DNA of 44,650 nucleotides from Actinomadura sp. HBU206391 (GTDB lineage: Bacteria; Actinomycetota; Actinomycetes; Streptosporangiales; Streptosporangiaceae). The notes beneath the pieces were generated by a model. The model was not told where the DNA came from. It made no database searches and saw only the letters and a list, made by a program, of their open reading frames with translations. Where the stretch lies: positions 1-44,650 of the forward strand of contig NZ_JABVEB010000039.1 of the NCBI RefSeq assembly GCF_014323665.1, in the 5' to 3' direction. This document shows, in pieces, positions 1 to 9,145 of the stretch (its first letter is position 1; each line of letters begins with the position of its first letter). The position numbers were made by a program, and so were the translations under genes.

Positions 1-841
1 TCTGGGGCTCATGCTCCGGGGCCACGGCGCTCCACTCCAGGGTCACCTCACCCAGCCGCCATCTGGCTCGGCCGCCGCCGGGTGGCCGGGTGACCACCGG
101 CCAGGAGCGGGCGAGGGCCTCGACCGAGGCCAGCCAGCGCTGGCGGGGCCCGAACGCCGACTGCGGGGCCGAGGCGGCCCAGCAACGGTCGAAGTCGGTC
201 AGGAGCGCGTGCACCGGCTCACCCGGCACGTTCCGGTGGATCAGCGTCTTGGGCAGCCGTTCGGCCAGTTCGGACGGGCGTGGCAGGGACGGCAGGTGCG
301 CGGCGAACGTGATCGTCTGTGGCCCGTTCCGGCCGACGGCCACCCAGACGGCGCGCCGCCCGATCTCGTCGCAGGTGCCCTCCACGAGCAGGCCTCCTGG
401 CGCGAGCTTTGCGCGGAGCCGGTCCCACGCCTCCCGGGCGGCGGACTCCTCGTACTGCCGCAGCACGTTGAAAGCCCGCACGAGGACCGGCGGCCGGTCG
501 ACCGGCAGCTCGAAGCCGCCCCGGCGGAAGGTCAGCCCGCCACGGGCGAGGGCGCTCATCGGCCCGGACGCGACGAGGAAGGCCTGACCCGCGGCGACGC
601 GTACCGGGTCGATCTCCAGGCCGACCACCTCGACCGCCGGGCGTACGGCGCGGAGCCGGGCGTACAACTCGGCCGCGGTGACCGGGGAGGCACCATAGCC
701 CAGGTCGACCACGAGCGGCCGGTCGGCCGAGCGCAGCACCGAGGCCTGGGTCGCGGCGATCCAGCGATCCACCCGGCGCAGCCGGTTCGGCGCCGTCGTG
801 CCGCGGGTGATCTCACCTTCGGGTCTGCGTGATCGGGCCAT
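1..841 (-). CDS. Class I SAM-dependent methyltransferase, 3' end outside window
   Basis: Reading leftwards from an ATG at 841, 280 codons stay open to the window edge, so the C-terminus is missing. Near residues 45-60 there is a Rossmann-type motif I (VVDLGYGASPVTAAEL), followed by an acidic strand end (VVGLEIDP) typical of SAM binding. Later segments (APGGLLVEGTCDEIGRR) look like the central strands of class I methyltransferases. The substrate is unknown. It lies just downstream of the SDR gene on the same strand, with 39 bp between them, so co-transcription is possible. The methyltransferase fold is well supported; the function is not. Confidence 0.75.
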   Translation of the reverse strand, partial: MARSRRPEGEITRGTTAPNRLRRVDRWIAATQASVLRSADRPLVVDLGYGASPVTAAELYARLRAVRPAVEVVGLEIDPVRVAAGQAFLVASGPMSALARGGLTFRRGGFELPVDRPPVLVRAFNVLRQYEESAAREAWDRLRAKLAPGGLLVEGTCDEIGRRAVWVAVGRNGPQTITFAAHLPSLPRPSELAERLPKTLIHRNVPGEPVHALLTDFDRCWAASAPQSAFGPRQRWLASVEALARSWPVVTRPPGGGRARWRLGEVTLEWSAVAPEHEPQ

Positions 842-880
842 GGTGGACGGTGACGGCTACGACGAGGGCGACGGCGGCGG

Positions 881-1657
881 CTACGACGAGACGCGGTGGA
901 TCTTGTACGGGGCGGCCTGCACCCGGGGCTGCACGTCGATCCGGTCGATGTTGACATGCTCGGGCCGGGTCACGGCCCACGCGACGCAGTCGGCCACGTC
1001 GTCGGCGACCAGCGGCTCGGGCACGCCCTCGTACGGCTTCGCGGCCTTGTCCGCGTCGCCGCGGAAGCGGACCAGCGAGAACTCCTCGGTCTGGACCAGG
1101 CCCGGGGCGATCTCGGTGACGCGCACCGGTTCGGCGACCAGTTCGAGCCGCATGGTGTCGTTGATCGCGGCGGCCGCGTGCTTGGCCGCGACGTATCCCG
1201 CCCCGTTCTCGTACGGAACGTGCGCGGCCAGCGACGTGATGTTCACCACGTGGCCGGCTCCGCCCGCGATGAGCTTGGGCAGCAGTGCCTTGGTGACGCG
1301 CAGGAGGCCCAGCACGTTCGTGTCGTACATCGCCTGCCAGTCGGCCGGGTCGGCCTGGGCCACCGGCTCCAGCCCGACCGCGCCGCCCGCGTTGTTGACC
1401 AGCACGTGACACTCGGGCAGCGCGGCGGCCAGGGCGTCGACCGACTCCTGCGACGTCACGTCCAAGGTCACGGCCATGGCCGCGTTCGGCCGACCCGACG
1501 GGTCGGCGTCCTGGATCTCTTTCACCAGGCCTTCGAGGCGGTCACGCCGCCGGGCGGCCAGCACCACGTTGAATCCCTCGGCGGCGAGGCGCCGGGCGGT
1601 CGCCGCGCCGATGCCGCTGCTTGCTCCCGTTATCACTGCCGTTTTCCGCACGGCCAC
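881..1657 (-). CDS. Short-chain dehydrogenase/reductase (SDR)
   Basis: Classical SDR of 258 aa with the N-terminal NAD(P)-binding motif TGASSGIG, the NNAG motif, and the catalytic S and YxxxK (YVAAK). I chose the GTG at 1657 because the protein then begins [17 protein letters not shown], the usual distance from the start to the glycine motif; the longer open frame to 1747 adds 30 residues unlike this family. It resembles the YdfG/serine-3-dehydrogenase-like SDRs, but the substrate cannot be read from the sequence. It is divergent from mshA, with a 131-bp gap holding both promoters. Confidence 0.88.
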   Translation of the reverse strand: MAVRKTAVITGASSGIGAATARRLAAEGFNVVLAARRRDRLEGLVKEIQDADPSGRPNAAMAVTLDVTSQESVDALAAALPECHVLVNNAGGAVGLEPVAQADPADWQAMYDTNVLGLLRVTKALLPKLIAGGAGHVVNITSLAAHVPYENGAGYVAAKHAAAAINDTMRLELVAEPVRVTEIAPGLVQTEEFSLVRFRGDADKAAKPYEGVPEPLVADDVADCVAWAVTRPEHVNIDRIDVQPRVQAAPYKIHRVSS

Positions 1658-1788
1658 ATCATTCCAGGCTCGTCCCGTTCTTTCACGGCGGCTCCCCATC
1701 CGCTTCGTGCCGTTCGTCCGGCATGACGCGATCTTTGGTGGGAACACCTGGCAGGACCCGTGGGTTTCCGTATCCGGAGGTGGTGCCC

Positions 1789-3060
1789 GTGCCGCAGCGA
1801 ATCACCCGGGTCGCGACGATCAGCATGCACACGTCGCCGTTGGACCAGCCCGGGACCGGCGATGCGGGCGGCATGAACGTCTACATCGTCGAGGTGGCCA
1901 AGCGGCTCGCCGGGCGGGGGATCGAGGTCGATATCTTCACCCGCGCCACCTCACGGGCGCTGCCGTCGGTCACCGAGCTCGCCCCGGGCGTCATGGTCCG
2001 CAACATCGTCGCCGGCCCGTTCGAGGAGCTGGACAGGACCGATCTGTCCGCCCGGCTGTGCGACTTCACCTCGGGGGTGCTGAGCACCGAGGCCGCCCAC
2101 GAGCCAGGGCACTATGACCTCGTGCACTCCCACTACTGGCTGTCCGGGCAGCCCGCCTGGGCGGCACGGCAACGGTGGGGCGTGCCCATGGTGCACTCGA
2201 TGCACACGCTCGCCAAGGTCAAGAACATCTCACTCGCCCCCGGTGACACCCCCGAGCCGGCCGAGCGCGTGCACGGCGAGGAGCAGGTGGTCGAGTCCGC
2301 CGACCGGCTGATCGCCAACACCGCCGACGAGGCCGGTCAACTCGTCGACCTGTACGGCGCCGACCCCGCGCTGGTCCAGACCGTACCGCCCGGGGTGAAC
2401 CTGTCGATCTTCCGGCCCGGTTCGAGCGCGGCGGCGCGGCGGCGGCTCGACCTGCCCCGCGACGCGCACGTGCTGCTGTTCGTGGGTCGCATCCAGCCGC
2501 TCAAGGGCCCCGACGTGCTGATACGCGCCGTCGCCCGCATGCTGGCGCAGGACGCTTCGCTGCGCGGCCGGCTCGTCCTCGCCGTGGTCGGCGGGCCGAG
2601 CGGGTGGGCGCGGGCGCGTCCGGAGGAGCTGCAGCGGCTCGCGGCCGAGCTGGGCATCGCCGACGTCGTACGGTTCGAGCCGCCCTGTCCCCAGCCCGAA
2701 CTCGCCGCCTGGTACCGGGCCGCCGACGTCACCGTCGTGCCGTCGCGGAGCGAGTCGTTCGGACTGGTCGCGGTGGAATCACAGGCCTGCGGCACCCCCG
2801 TGGTCGCCGCCGCGGTGGGCGGGTTGCGGACGGCCGTACAGCACGCCGATTCGGGCGTACTGATCGACGGCCACGATCCGGCCGACTACGCCGAGGTCCT
2901 CCGGCGGCTGCTCTCCCGGCCGCGGCTGCGCGACCGGCTCTCGCGCGGCGCCGTACGGCACGCGACCGGGTTCGGCTGGAACTCCACGGTCGACCGGCTG
3001 CTAGCGGTGTATACCGGGGCTATGGATGCCAAAGTCACCGAGTCGGTGGTCAGCGCGTGA
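1789..3060 (+). CDS. mshA: D-inositol-3-phosphate glycosyltransferase MshA
   Basis: GT-B glycosyltransferase of 423 aa (GT4 family). It makes GlcNAc-inositol-phosphate from UDP-GlcNAc and inositol-3-phosphate, the first committed step of mycothiol synthesis in the cytoplasm. The N-terminal region has the donor/acceptor signatures [20 protein letters not shown] and VHSHYWLSG. The C-terminal domain has the [14 protein letters not shown] motif and the EX7E pair (E322 and E330 in ESFGLVAVE). The GTG at 1789 is preferred because a GGAGG ribosome-binding site ends at 1780; an in-frame GTG at 1783 would be too close to it. It overlaps the next gene by 4 nt (GTGA), so translation is probably coupled. 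Confidence 0.95.
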   Translation: MPQRITRVATISMHTSPLDQPGTGDAGGMNVYIVEVAKRLAGRGIEVDIFTRATSRALPSVTELAPGVMVRNIVAGPFEELDRTDLSARLCDFTSGVLSTEAAHEPGHYDLVHSHYWLSGQPAWAARQRWGVPMVHSMHTLAKVKNISLAPGDTPEPAERVHGEEQVVESADRLIANTADEAGQLVDLYGADPALVQTVPPGVNLSIFRPGSSAAARRRLDLPRDAHVLLFVGRIQPLKGPDVLIRAVARMLAQDASLRGRLVLAVVGGPSGWARARPEELQRLAAELGIADVVRFEPPCPQPELAAWYRAADVTVVPSRSESFGLVAVESQACGTPVVAAAVGGLRTAVQHADSGVLIDGHDPADYAEVLRRLLSRPRLRDRLSRGAVRHATGFGWNSTVDRLLAVYTGAMDAKVTESVVSA

Positions 3061-3548
3061 GCGCCGTGTCACGCGTCATCCAGGAGGCACTGGACGCTGC
3101 GGAGCTCGAGTACGAACATCCGCGCGAGGGCGCCTACCTCGTCAAGCTGCCCGGCCGGCACAAGCTCGCCACGATGGCGTGGCTCATAGTCCGCGAGTAC
3201 AGCCTGCACGTCGAGGCCTTCTTCTGCCGCCGCCCAGACGAGAATCACGCCGACTTCTACCGGTTCCTGCTGGAGAAGAACGGCCGGATGTACGGGGTGA
3301 GCTTCGCGCTCGACGCGGTCGGCGACGTCCACCTCACGGGCAGGGTGTCACTCGACTCGATCGGCCCCGAGGAGATCGACCGGCTGCTCGGCTGCGTGCT
3401 CACCTACTCCGACGACAACTTCGACAAGGCACTCGAACTGGGCTTCAAGTCGTCGATCCAGCGTGAGTGGGACTGGCGGGTCAAGCGCGGCGAAAGCCTG
3501 GCCAATCTGCAGGCCTTCGCCTCCTTCGCCGATCCCGACCGCCGCTGA
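3057..3548 (+). CDS. YbjN domain-containing protein
   Basis: A 163-aa protein of the YbjN family. Its fold resembles type III secretion chaperones and its biochemical role is unsettled. The GTG at 3057 overlaps the mshA stop codon (GTGA); a second in-frame GTG at 3066 is also possible. Typical features are the early [17 protein letters not shown] segment and the later DEIDRLL-like helix followed by a C-terminal Trp/Arg-rich stretch ([11 protein letters not shown]). No signal peptide or membrane segment is seen. The order mshA-ybjN-gpmA is conserved in actinomycetes, including mycobacteria (Rv0486-Rv0489 region). Confidence 0.88.
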   Translation: MSAVSRVIQEALDAAELEYEHPREGAYLVKLPGRHKLATMAWLIVREYSLHVEAFFCRRPDENHADFYRFLLEKNGRMYGVSFALDAVGDVHLTGRVSLDSIGPEEIDRLLGCVLTYSDDNFDKALELGFKSSIQREWDWRVKRGESLANLQAFASFADPDRR

Positions 3549-3637
3549 GCTCCTGCCGGCGCCTCCCGTCGCCTCGCTTCGGTCCGCCCCTCCCCGCGTC
3601 GCCGGTCGCATCGTGGTGACCGGATAAGCTCGGGCGC

Positions 3638-4396
3638 ATGGCGACGTTGGTTTTGCTGCGGCATGGCGAAAGCGTGTGGAACGCGGAAGGTCTGTTCACC
3701 GGCTGGGTGGACGTCGATCTCTCCGAGAAGGGTGAGACAGAGGCGACCAATGGCGGTGACCTGCTGTTGGACAACGACATCGTGCCGGACGTCGTGCACA
3801 CTTCGGTGCTCAAACGGGCGATCCGTACTGCCAATATCGCGCTGGACGTGGCCGACCTGCTGTGGATTCCGGTCCGGCGGTCGTGGCGGCTCAACGAGCG
3901 GCACTACGGCGCTCTGCAGGGCAAGAACAAGGCCCAGACTCGCGAAGAGTTCGGCGAGGACCAGTTCAAGATCTGGCGACGTTCGTACGACACGCCTCCG
4001 CCGCCGATCGCCGACAACGACCCGCTGTCCCAGGTCAACGACCTGCGGTACGCGGGGTTGCCGTCGGAGCTGATCCCGCGCACCGAATGCCTGTCCGACG
4101 TCGTCGACCGGATGCTGCCGTACTGGTACGACTCGATCGTCCCGGACCTGGCGGCGGGCAAGACGGTCCTGGTCGCCGCGCACGGCAACTCGCTGCGCGG
4201 CCTGGTCAAGCACCTGGACGACATCTCCGACGAGGAGATCTCCGGCCTCAACATCCCGACCGGGATACCCCTGGTCTATGAACTCGACCACGACTTCGCG
4301 CCGCTGAAGCGCGGCGGCGAGTATCTCGACCCCGAGGCGGCGAAAGCGGCGATCGAGGCCGTCAAGAACCAAGGGACCGCCACGGCCAAGGCCTGA
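3638..4396 (+). CDS. gpmA: 2,3-bisphosphoglycerate-dependent phosphoglycerate mutase
   Basis: Histidine-phosphatase-fold enzyme of 252 aa that interconverts 3- and 2-phosphoglycerate in glycolysis and gluconeogenesis. The phospho-acceptor His9 lies in the RHGESVWN motif. The second catalytic His is in [10 protein letters not shown], and the [13 protein letters not shown] segment is typical of dPGM. Length matches the family. The gene follows ybjN by 89 bp and is convergent with phoU; a long hairpin separates the two. Confidence 0.96.
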   Translation: MATLVLLRHGESVWNAEGLFTGWVDVDLSEKGETEATNGGDLLLDNDIVPDVVHTSVLKRAIRTANIALDVADLLWIPVRRSWRLNERHYGALQGKNKAQTREEFGEDQFKIWRRSYDTPPPPIADNDPLSQVNDLRYAGLPSELIPRTECLSDVVDRMLPYWYDSIVPDLAAGKTVLVAAHGNSLRGLVKHLDDISDEEISGLNIPTGIPLVYELDHDFAPLKRGGEYLDPEAAKAAIEAVKNQGTATAKA

Positions 4397-4407
4397 TCAG
4401 GTCACAG

Positions 4408-4462
4408 CCGGACAATCGCGAGATCACGGCGTTCGGCAGCTCGTGATCTCGCGCTTGTCCGG
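4408..4462. terminator. Bidirectional terminator hairpin between gpmA and phoU
   Basis: Arms 4408-4428 and 4442-4462 pair over 21 positions with one T/C mismatch (CCGGACAA-t-CGCGAGATCACG against its complement). The loop is 13 nt. It sits in the 94-bp gap between the two convergent stop codons, so it can serve both genes. There is no clear U-tract, as is common in high-GC actinomycetes. Confidence 0.9.
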
Positions 4463-4490
4463 TGCGGAGGTGGCTCCGCGTGGGCGTGGG

Positions 4491-5153
4491 TCAGGGCTTG
4501 TCGAGGATCTCTTCGGGGCGGTGGCCGGTGACCAGGTAGACCACGTCCTCGGCGACGTGCACGGCGTGGTCGGCGTAGCGCTCGAAGAACCGCCCGGCAA
4601 GAGTGATGTCGACGGCGGGCTCCACGCCGTACTTCCACCCCGGCGAGAGCAACTGGTCGAAGAGTTTGCGGTGCAACCGGTCCATGGCGTCGTCGTCGGC
4701 GTCGAGTTCCAGACCCAGTTCGACGTCCTGCGAGGCGATCACGCTGCCGGCCTTGGCGATCATGCGCTCGGCGATCTGTCCCATCTCCAGCACCGTCGCC
4801 TGCAGTTCCGGGGGGATGGCCGACTCAGGGTGACGCCGCCGCGCTGTCTTGGCGATGTGCACGGCGAGGTCGCCCATCCGCTCGAGGTCGCCGCTCATGC
4901 GCAGGGCGGTGACGACCGTACGGAGGTCGCCGGCGACCGGTTGCTGGCGGGCCATGAGATCGAAGACGACCTGCTCGATCTCCAGGTCGATCTTGTTGAC
5001 CTGCTCGTCGGAGCTGATCACCTCTTCTGCGAGCCGGAGGTCGGCGTCGAGGAGCGCCGTCGTGGCCCGCGCCATTGCCGAGCGCACCAGCCGGGTCATC
5101 TCCACGAGCCGGTCGGAGAGGCCGTCGAGTTCCTCGTGGTAGGCGTCTCGCAA
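4491..5153 (-). CDS. phoU: Phosphate signalling regulator PhoU
   Basis: All-helical PhoU of 220 aa with two repeats of the three-helix PhoU domain. It carries the metal-binding-type motifs ERMGDLAVHIA and ERYADHAVHVAEDVVY. It is a cytoplasmic negative modulator of the phosphate two-component system. I chose a TTG start at 5153. The protein then begins with RDAYHEEL right after the start codon, as in its family, and a GGAAGGA ribosome-binding site lies 6 nt upstream (5160-5166). An ATG at 5168 would add five residues but has no visible ribosome-binding site. The gene is divergent from senX3, with a PHO-box array in the gap. Confidence 0.93.
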   Translation of the reverse strand: MRDAYHEELDGLSDRLVEMTRLVRSAMARATTALLDADLRLAEEVISSDEQVNKIDLEIEQVVFDLMARQQPVAGDLRTVVTALRMSGDLERMGDLAVHIAKTARRRHPESAIPPELQATVLEMGQIAERMIAKAGSVIASQDVELGLELDADDDAMDRLHRKLFDQLLSPGWKYGVEPAVDITLAGRFFERYADHAVHVAEDVVYLVTGHRPEEILDKP

Positions 5154-5222
5154 TTCAAATCCTTCCATGGTGGGATCCATGGCGAACCCCGTAATTGTCC
5201 AGAGCACAGGATGTCCAGCGGT

Positions 5223-5262
5223 TGTGAACGAACCCGGATATAGAGGTGAACTCTGGGCGAAC
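5223..5262 (-). promoter_or_regulatory. PHO-box array (PhoP/RegX3 operator)
   Basis: On the minus strand, GTTC-type heptamers occur in 11-nt phase: GTTCGCC (5262-5256), GTTCACC (5251-5245), one degenerate unit, then GTTCACA (5229-5223). Eleven-nt direct repeats starting GTTCACC are the known PhoP binding unit in Streptomyces. The array lies between phoU and senX3 and points toward phoU. This suggests autoregulation of the divergent phoU / senX3-regX3 genes under phosphate limitation. Confidence 0.75.
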
Positions 5263-5303
5263 GCGCTCACGTTACGTCCTACTGTGGTGCATGAACGCAT
5301 CGA

Positions 5304-6491
5304 ATGGCACCTACGATCCAAAGTGTGGACGTCGAGGTTGTCGCTGGTCTGGCTGCACTCGCCGGCTTGGCGACCGGGCTGGTGACCGGATTGGCGGTGC
5401 GGGTGAGCGAGCGCGCTCAAGGCTCTGTGCATACCCAGCCGCCTACCTCCGGGCTCCCTCCTGGCGTGGCCTCGGTGCTGAGCGTCCTGTCGTCCTCCGC
5501 CGTCGTGGTGGACGCCGAGGACCGGGTGCTGCGCGCCAGCTCGGCCGCCCGCGCGTTCGGCATGGTCAGCGGTGATCGGCTGGTGGTCGACGAACTGCTC
5601 GCCATGGCGCGCCTCGTCCGCCGCGACGGTGAGATACGCGAGATCGAGATCCAGCTCGGCTCCACCCGGGGCCGCCGTGACGGGCGCTGGTTCGCCGTAC
5701 GCGTGGCACCGCTCGGCACGCACGGACTCGTCCTGGTCCTGGCCGAGGATCTCACCGAGATGCGTCGCGTCGAGGCGATTCGCCGGGACTTCGTGGCGAA
5801 CGTCAGCCACGAGCTCAAGACACCGGTCGGCGCACTCTCGCTGCTCGCCGAGACCGTGGAGGGCGCTGCAGATGATCCCGAGGCGATCCGCCGGTTCGCC
5901 GGCCGGATGCAGCAGGAGGCCGTACGGCTCACCAACCTCGTACACGACCTGATCACCCTCGCCCGGGTCCAAGGCGACGAGCCGCTGCCCCAGCTGCGGC
6001 CGGTGTGGCTCGACCAGGTGGCCGCCGAGGCCATGGACCGCTGCCGGCTCAAGGCCGGCGCCAAGAACATCGAACTCGCGATCGGCGGATGCGAGGGCCT
6101 GCAGGTCCGCGGAGACGACGAGCTGCTCGTCACCGCACTCCGGAACCTGGTCGACAACGCGGTCGCCTACAGCCCCGAGAACACCCGCGTCGTGATCGCC
6201 GCCCGCCGGGCGGACGCGGACCAGGTGGAGCTCAGCGTCACCGATCAGGGCATCGGCATTCCGGACGCCGACCTCGAGCGGATCTTCGAGCGTTTCTACC
6301 GCGTGGACCCGGCCCGTTCCCGCCAGACCGGGGGGACGGGCCTCGGGCTCGCCATCGTCAAACACGTCGCGACCAAGCACGGAGGTGAAGTGACCGTCTG
6401 GAGCAAAATGGGCTCCGGGTCCACCTTCACCCTCCGTCTGCCTCTACTCAGCGCACCTGTGAAAGAACCCGTCCAGGAGGCCACACCGTGA
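5304..6491 (+). CDS. senX3: Phosphate-sensing histidine kinase SenX3/PhoR
   Basis: Sensor kinase of 395 aa. Order: N-terminal hydrophobic segment (residues ~10-32, VVAGLAALAGLATGLVTGLA), a PAS-like region (~50-150), HisKA with phospho-acceptor His169 in NVSHELKTP, then HATPase_c with N box (NLVDNAV), G1 (DQGIGIP) and G2 (GGTGLGLAIV). It phosphorylates RegX3/PhoP, whose gene overlaps by 4 nt. The ATG at 5304 has no clear ribosome-binding site. A GTG at 5325 is an alternative, and a leaderless transcript is possible. Only one membrane segment is predicted, so any sensing is probably cytoplasmic or indirect through PhoU and the Pst transporter. Confidence 0.93.
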   Translation: MAPTIQSVDVEVVAGLAALAGLATGLVTGLAVRVSERAQGSVHTQPPTSGLPPGVASVLSVLSSSAVVVDAEDRVLRASSAARAFGMVSGDRLVVDELLAMARLVRRDGEIREIEIQLGSTRGRRDGRWFAVRVAPLGTHGLVLVLAEDLTEMRRVEAIRRDFVANVSHELKTPVGALSLLAETVEGAADDPEAIRRFAGRMQQEAVRLTNLVHDLITLARVQGDEPLPQLRPVWLDQVAAEAMDRCRLKAGAKNIELAIGGCEGLQVRGDDELLVTALRNLVDNAVAYSPENTRVVIAARRADADQVELSVTDQGIGIPDADLERIFERFYRVDPARSRQTGGTGLGLAIVKHVATKHGGEVTVWSKMGSGSTFTLRLPLLSAPVKEPVQEATP

Positions 6492-7168
6492 CCCGCGTGC
6501 TCGTCGTAGAAGACGAGGAGTCATTTAGCGATGCTCTCTCGTACATGCTGCGCAAGGAGGGTTTCGAAGTCGCCATCGCGGCGACCGGCCCCGACGCTCT
6601 GGACACCTTCGAGCGCAACGGGGCCGACCTCGTCCTGCTCGACCTGATGCTGCCGGGTCTGCCCGGCACCGAGGTGTGCCGTGAGCTACGGGCACGTTCC
6701 AATGTGCCAGTGATCATGCTGACCGCCAAGGACAGCGAGGTCGACAAGGTCGTCGGGCTCGAACTCGGCGCCGACGACTACGTGACCAAGCCGTTCTCCT
6801 CACGCGAGCTGGTGGCCCGGATCAGGGCCGTGCTTCGCCGCCAGGGCGACGTCGAGGAGCTCGCGCCGGCGACGCTGGAGGCCGGCCCGGTCCGGATGGA
6901 CGTCGAGCGGCACATCGTCAGCGTGGGCGGCGGGTCAGTGCAGCTGCCGCTCAAGGAGTTCGAGCTGCTCGAGGTTCTGCTGCGCAACGCCGGACGGGTG
7001 CTCACCCGCATGCAACTGATCGACCGGGTCTGGGGCGCCGACTATGTCGGCGACACCAAGACGCTCGATGTGCACGTCAAGCGGCTCCGCGCCAAGATCG
7101 AGCCGACCCCGTCGGCGCCGCGCTACATCGTCACCGTGCGTGGCCTGGGCTACAAGTTCGAGCCGTGA
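6488..7168 (+). CDS. regX3: Response regulator RegX3/PhoP
   Basis: OmpR/PhoB-type regulator of 226 aa. The receiver domain (residues 1-~115) has the acidic pocket E8/D9, phospho-acceptor D52 (VLLDLMLPG), T (MLTAKD) and K (VTKPF). The C-terminal winged-helix domain ends with the recognition-helix region TKTLDVHVKRLRAKIE and the beta-hairpin TVRGLGYKFEP. The GTG start overlaps the senX3 stop codon, giving translational coupling. It is the phosphate-starvation regulator and the probable ligand of the PHO boxes at 5223-5262. Confidence 0.95.
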   Translation: MTRVLVVEDEESFSDALSYMLRKEGFEVAIAATGPDALDTFERNGADLVLLDLMLPGLPGTEVCRELRARSNVPVIMLTAKDSEVDKVVGLELGADDYVTKPFSSRELVARIRAVLRRQGDVEELAPATLEAGPVRMDVERHIVSVGGGSVQLPLKEFELLEVLLRNAGRVLTRMQLIDRVWGADYVGDTKTLDVHVKRLRAKIEPTPSAPRYIVTVRGLGYKFEP

Positions 7169-7225
7169 GCCCCGCGGCGTACGCCGTGCCGCCCCGGGTG
7201 TTGTGATCCGGGCCTGCGGCGACCT

Positions 7226-7900
7226 CTACTCGGCCGGCGAGGCCGGGGCCGACGGATCCGTCGAGGGCTCCGCCGGGGTCGACGGTTCTGCCGGAGTCGA
7301 GGGCTCTGTCGACGTCTGGGGAGCGCCGGGTGTCGTGGTCGGCGTGGTGATCGCCGAGGGCGTGGGCGGCGCCGGGGCGTAGGTCGCGTAGGGCTCGGCG
7401 TGAGGCACGACCGGAGCGAGCACGTTGAGGTCACCGCTCCGCTGGAAGCGCAGGGTCAGCTGGACCGATTCGCCGCCCAGCAGCACCTTGCCCAGGCCGC
7501 CGAGGATCACGGCGGTCGTCGGCCGGCTCTGGGCACCGAGCTGGACGATCTGCTGGGCCGGGAGATCGATGCCGCCACCGGTCAGCTGCGCGGGCTGCTG
7601 GAAGTCCGGGGAACCGACGGCGACGAGCCGGTCCGGCTCCCCGCCGGGGATGTCGTTGATGACGGCGGCGTAGACGGGGACGGAGGCGCCGGGAGTCAGC
7701 CTCTGACCGGGCGCCGGGCCGAGGATGAACAGATTGCGGACACTGATCCCGGAATCGGTCGAGACGTTGACGCCCTCGGTGAGTCGTTCCGGCGAGGAGG
7801 TCTCCGGGTTGTGGCCGGCGCCGCAACCGGACACCGCAGGTACGAGGGTGAGGACACCGGCGATGGCGAGGGTGGCCACTCGGCGGTTGTTGCGGCTCAC
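7226..7900 (-). CDS. LpqE-like secreted lipoprotein
   Basis: Lipoprotein of 224 aa. The N-terminal signal RRVATLAIAGVLTLVPAVSG is followed by Cys26 in a VSGC lipobox. The mature part starts GAGHNPETS and contains a beta-rich domain with DRLVAVGSPDFQQP. It resembles mycobacterial LpqE, which also sits next to carD. The last ~50 residues are a Pro/Ser/Thr linker with TEPSTPAEPSTPAEPST repeats, probably wall-spanning. Function is unknown; a distant likeness to PCu(A)C copper-chaperone folds is only a suggestion. It is convergent with regX3. Confidence 0.8.
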   Translation of the reverse strand: MSRNNRRVATLAIAGVLTLVPAVSGCGAGHNPETSSPERLTEGVNVSTDSGISVRNLFILGPAPGQRLTPGASVPVYAAVINDIPGGEPDRLVAVGSPDFQQPAQLTGGGIDLPAQQIVQLGAQSRPTTAVILGGLGKVLLGGESVQLTLRFQRSGDLNVLAPVVPHAEPYATYAPAPPTPSAITTPTTTPGAPQTSTEPSTPAEPSTPAEPSTDPSAPASPAE

Positions 7901-8074
7901 GGCGTCGATCTCCTCGTCGGGGGGTTCGGGGGATGAGGTCGTCAGACGGAAGGGTAGCGAGTGCCACCTGAGACCCCTCCTCGGGGTCCTCCGAAATGAG
8001 GCCTTTGCCTGCCTCTCTCAAGCGTCCGTCGTCTCTCCGGACGGCCTGACGACGTCTCCTGGAGGCGCCGGAGG

Positions 8075-8800
8075 TCAGTTCTGGAGCCGCTGGAGCCGCT
8101 TCTCCAGGTGCAGGCCCGGCTGGAGGTTCTTCATCACGTCGTCGACGACCCCGTCGGCATGGACGAACACGGCGGTCAGCCCCGCGGCCTGGTAGGTCGT
8201 CGCGAGCACGGCGTCTTCGTCGCGTGCCACGATCGCCACGGCGTGCCTGGCCGCGCCCGCCAGCTTCCGCATCTCCTTGGCCGACTGCTGGACCGTCTCC
8301 TCGGCATCGCGGCGGTCGGCGACGAGGTAGAGGCCTATGCGGTAGTCGTTGGTCTGCCGGCTCATCTCGTCGATCGTGGTCTCGCAGCGGCAGCCCGGCG
8401 GCACGATCATCAGGACCGCCGGGCGCAGGTCGATCAGTTGCTTGCGATGCCCGGGGACGTCCACCTGGCCCTCGGGGAGCACTCCGCCGATCTTGCCGCG
8501 CGCCGCGGTCGGCCGTTGCGCGACGGGGGCGCCGGTGGCGCGCGGCACCGGGTTGGGGCCGAACACGGTGATCACCGTGCCGCTGATCAAGGCGATGAGC
8601 AGCGCCCCCGCGATGATCGGTGCGGCCAGCCCGTAGCGGGTGAGCGGTGACGCCACTCGCCGCCAGCGGCGTTGACGACGGCGGCGGCGCTCTTCGCGCC
8701 GGTAGGCGACGATGTCGGGGTCGAGTTCGCGGGCGTCGTCGGGCACGACGATGTCGACGTGCGGTAGTCCGTAGTCGTCAGGGTCGCCGCTGTGTCTCAC
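8075..8800 (-). CDS. Single-pass membrane protein with extracytoplasmic thioredoxin-like region
   Basis: A 241-aa protein. Residues 1-55 are charged and cytoplasmic, with the Arg-rich run RREERRRRRQRRWRR. One membrane helix follows (~57-80, LAAPIIAGALLIALISGTVI). The outer domain of ~155 residues contains a PPGCRCE motif at about residue 135, after a strand-like stretch (AVLMIVPPGC). That position matches the start of the active-site helix in thioredoxin folds, though the usual CxxC is replaced by CxC. It may be a redox or metal protein, but I cannot assign a function. It is upstream of the LpqE-like gene on the same strand, 174 bp away. Confidence 0.7.
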   Translation of the reverse strand: MRHSGDPDDYGLPHVDIVVPDDARELDPDIVAYRREERRRRRQRRWRRVASPLTRYGLAAPIIAGALLIALISGTVITVFGPNPVPRATGAPVAQRPTAARGKIGGVLPEGQVDVPGHRKQLIDLRPAVLMIVPPGCRCETTIDEMSRQTNDYRIGLYLVADRRDAEETVQQSAKEMRKLAGAARHAVAIVARDEDAVLATTYQAAGLTAVFVHADGVVDDVMKNLQPGLHLEKRLQRLQN

Positions 8801-8959
8801 ACCGCACCTTGCCCTTCCGCTAGCCCGCCTGACGGCTTGCGTGGCCCGGTCCGTTCATCTCCAGTATGAGCCGCATCCATGACAGAGTGAGTCCTCCGCG
8901 GCAAGCTCGTTCGGAGGAATTGCCCGAACCGGGGGCCGGTGGTGACGCCTCGTGGCCGG

Positions 8960-8992
8960 GTTGCGATCGCGTTGCGATCGCATTGCGACATG
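8960..8992. repeat. 11-bp direct repeats upstream of carD
   Basis: GTTGCGATCGC occurs twice head to tail (8960-8970 and 8971-8981), followed by a partial third unit (ATTGCGAC). It lies in the 345-bp gap between the divergent membrane-protein gene and carD, about 155 bp before the carD start. One helical turn per repeat suggests a protein-binding site. The rest of the gap shows no gene. Confidence 0.6.
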
Positions 8993-9145
8993 AGCACGGC
9001 GGTGGTGACAGGCTCCGCATGCACCAAGCCCACGCTTTGTCAAGACCCCAATTAGGGTGCTGACCTGCGCATATGTCCCTAAGGCCCGTGCGGCCACCGC
9101 GCAGCCCGTGCTACCCTTGGGTTTAGCGGAAGGGGTACTTGTCAT

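Noticed and set aside
7169..7225. Possible terminator between regX3 and the lipoprotein gene
   Set aside because: Only short stems (CGGCG/CGCCG and CCCGG/CCGGG) are visible; too weak to call.
9036..9120. carD promoter
   Set aside because: TTGTCA and TACCCT-like hexamers occur but at unsuitable spacing, so no promoter is annotated.
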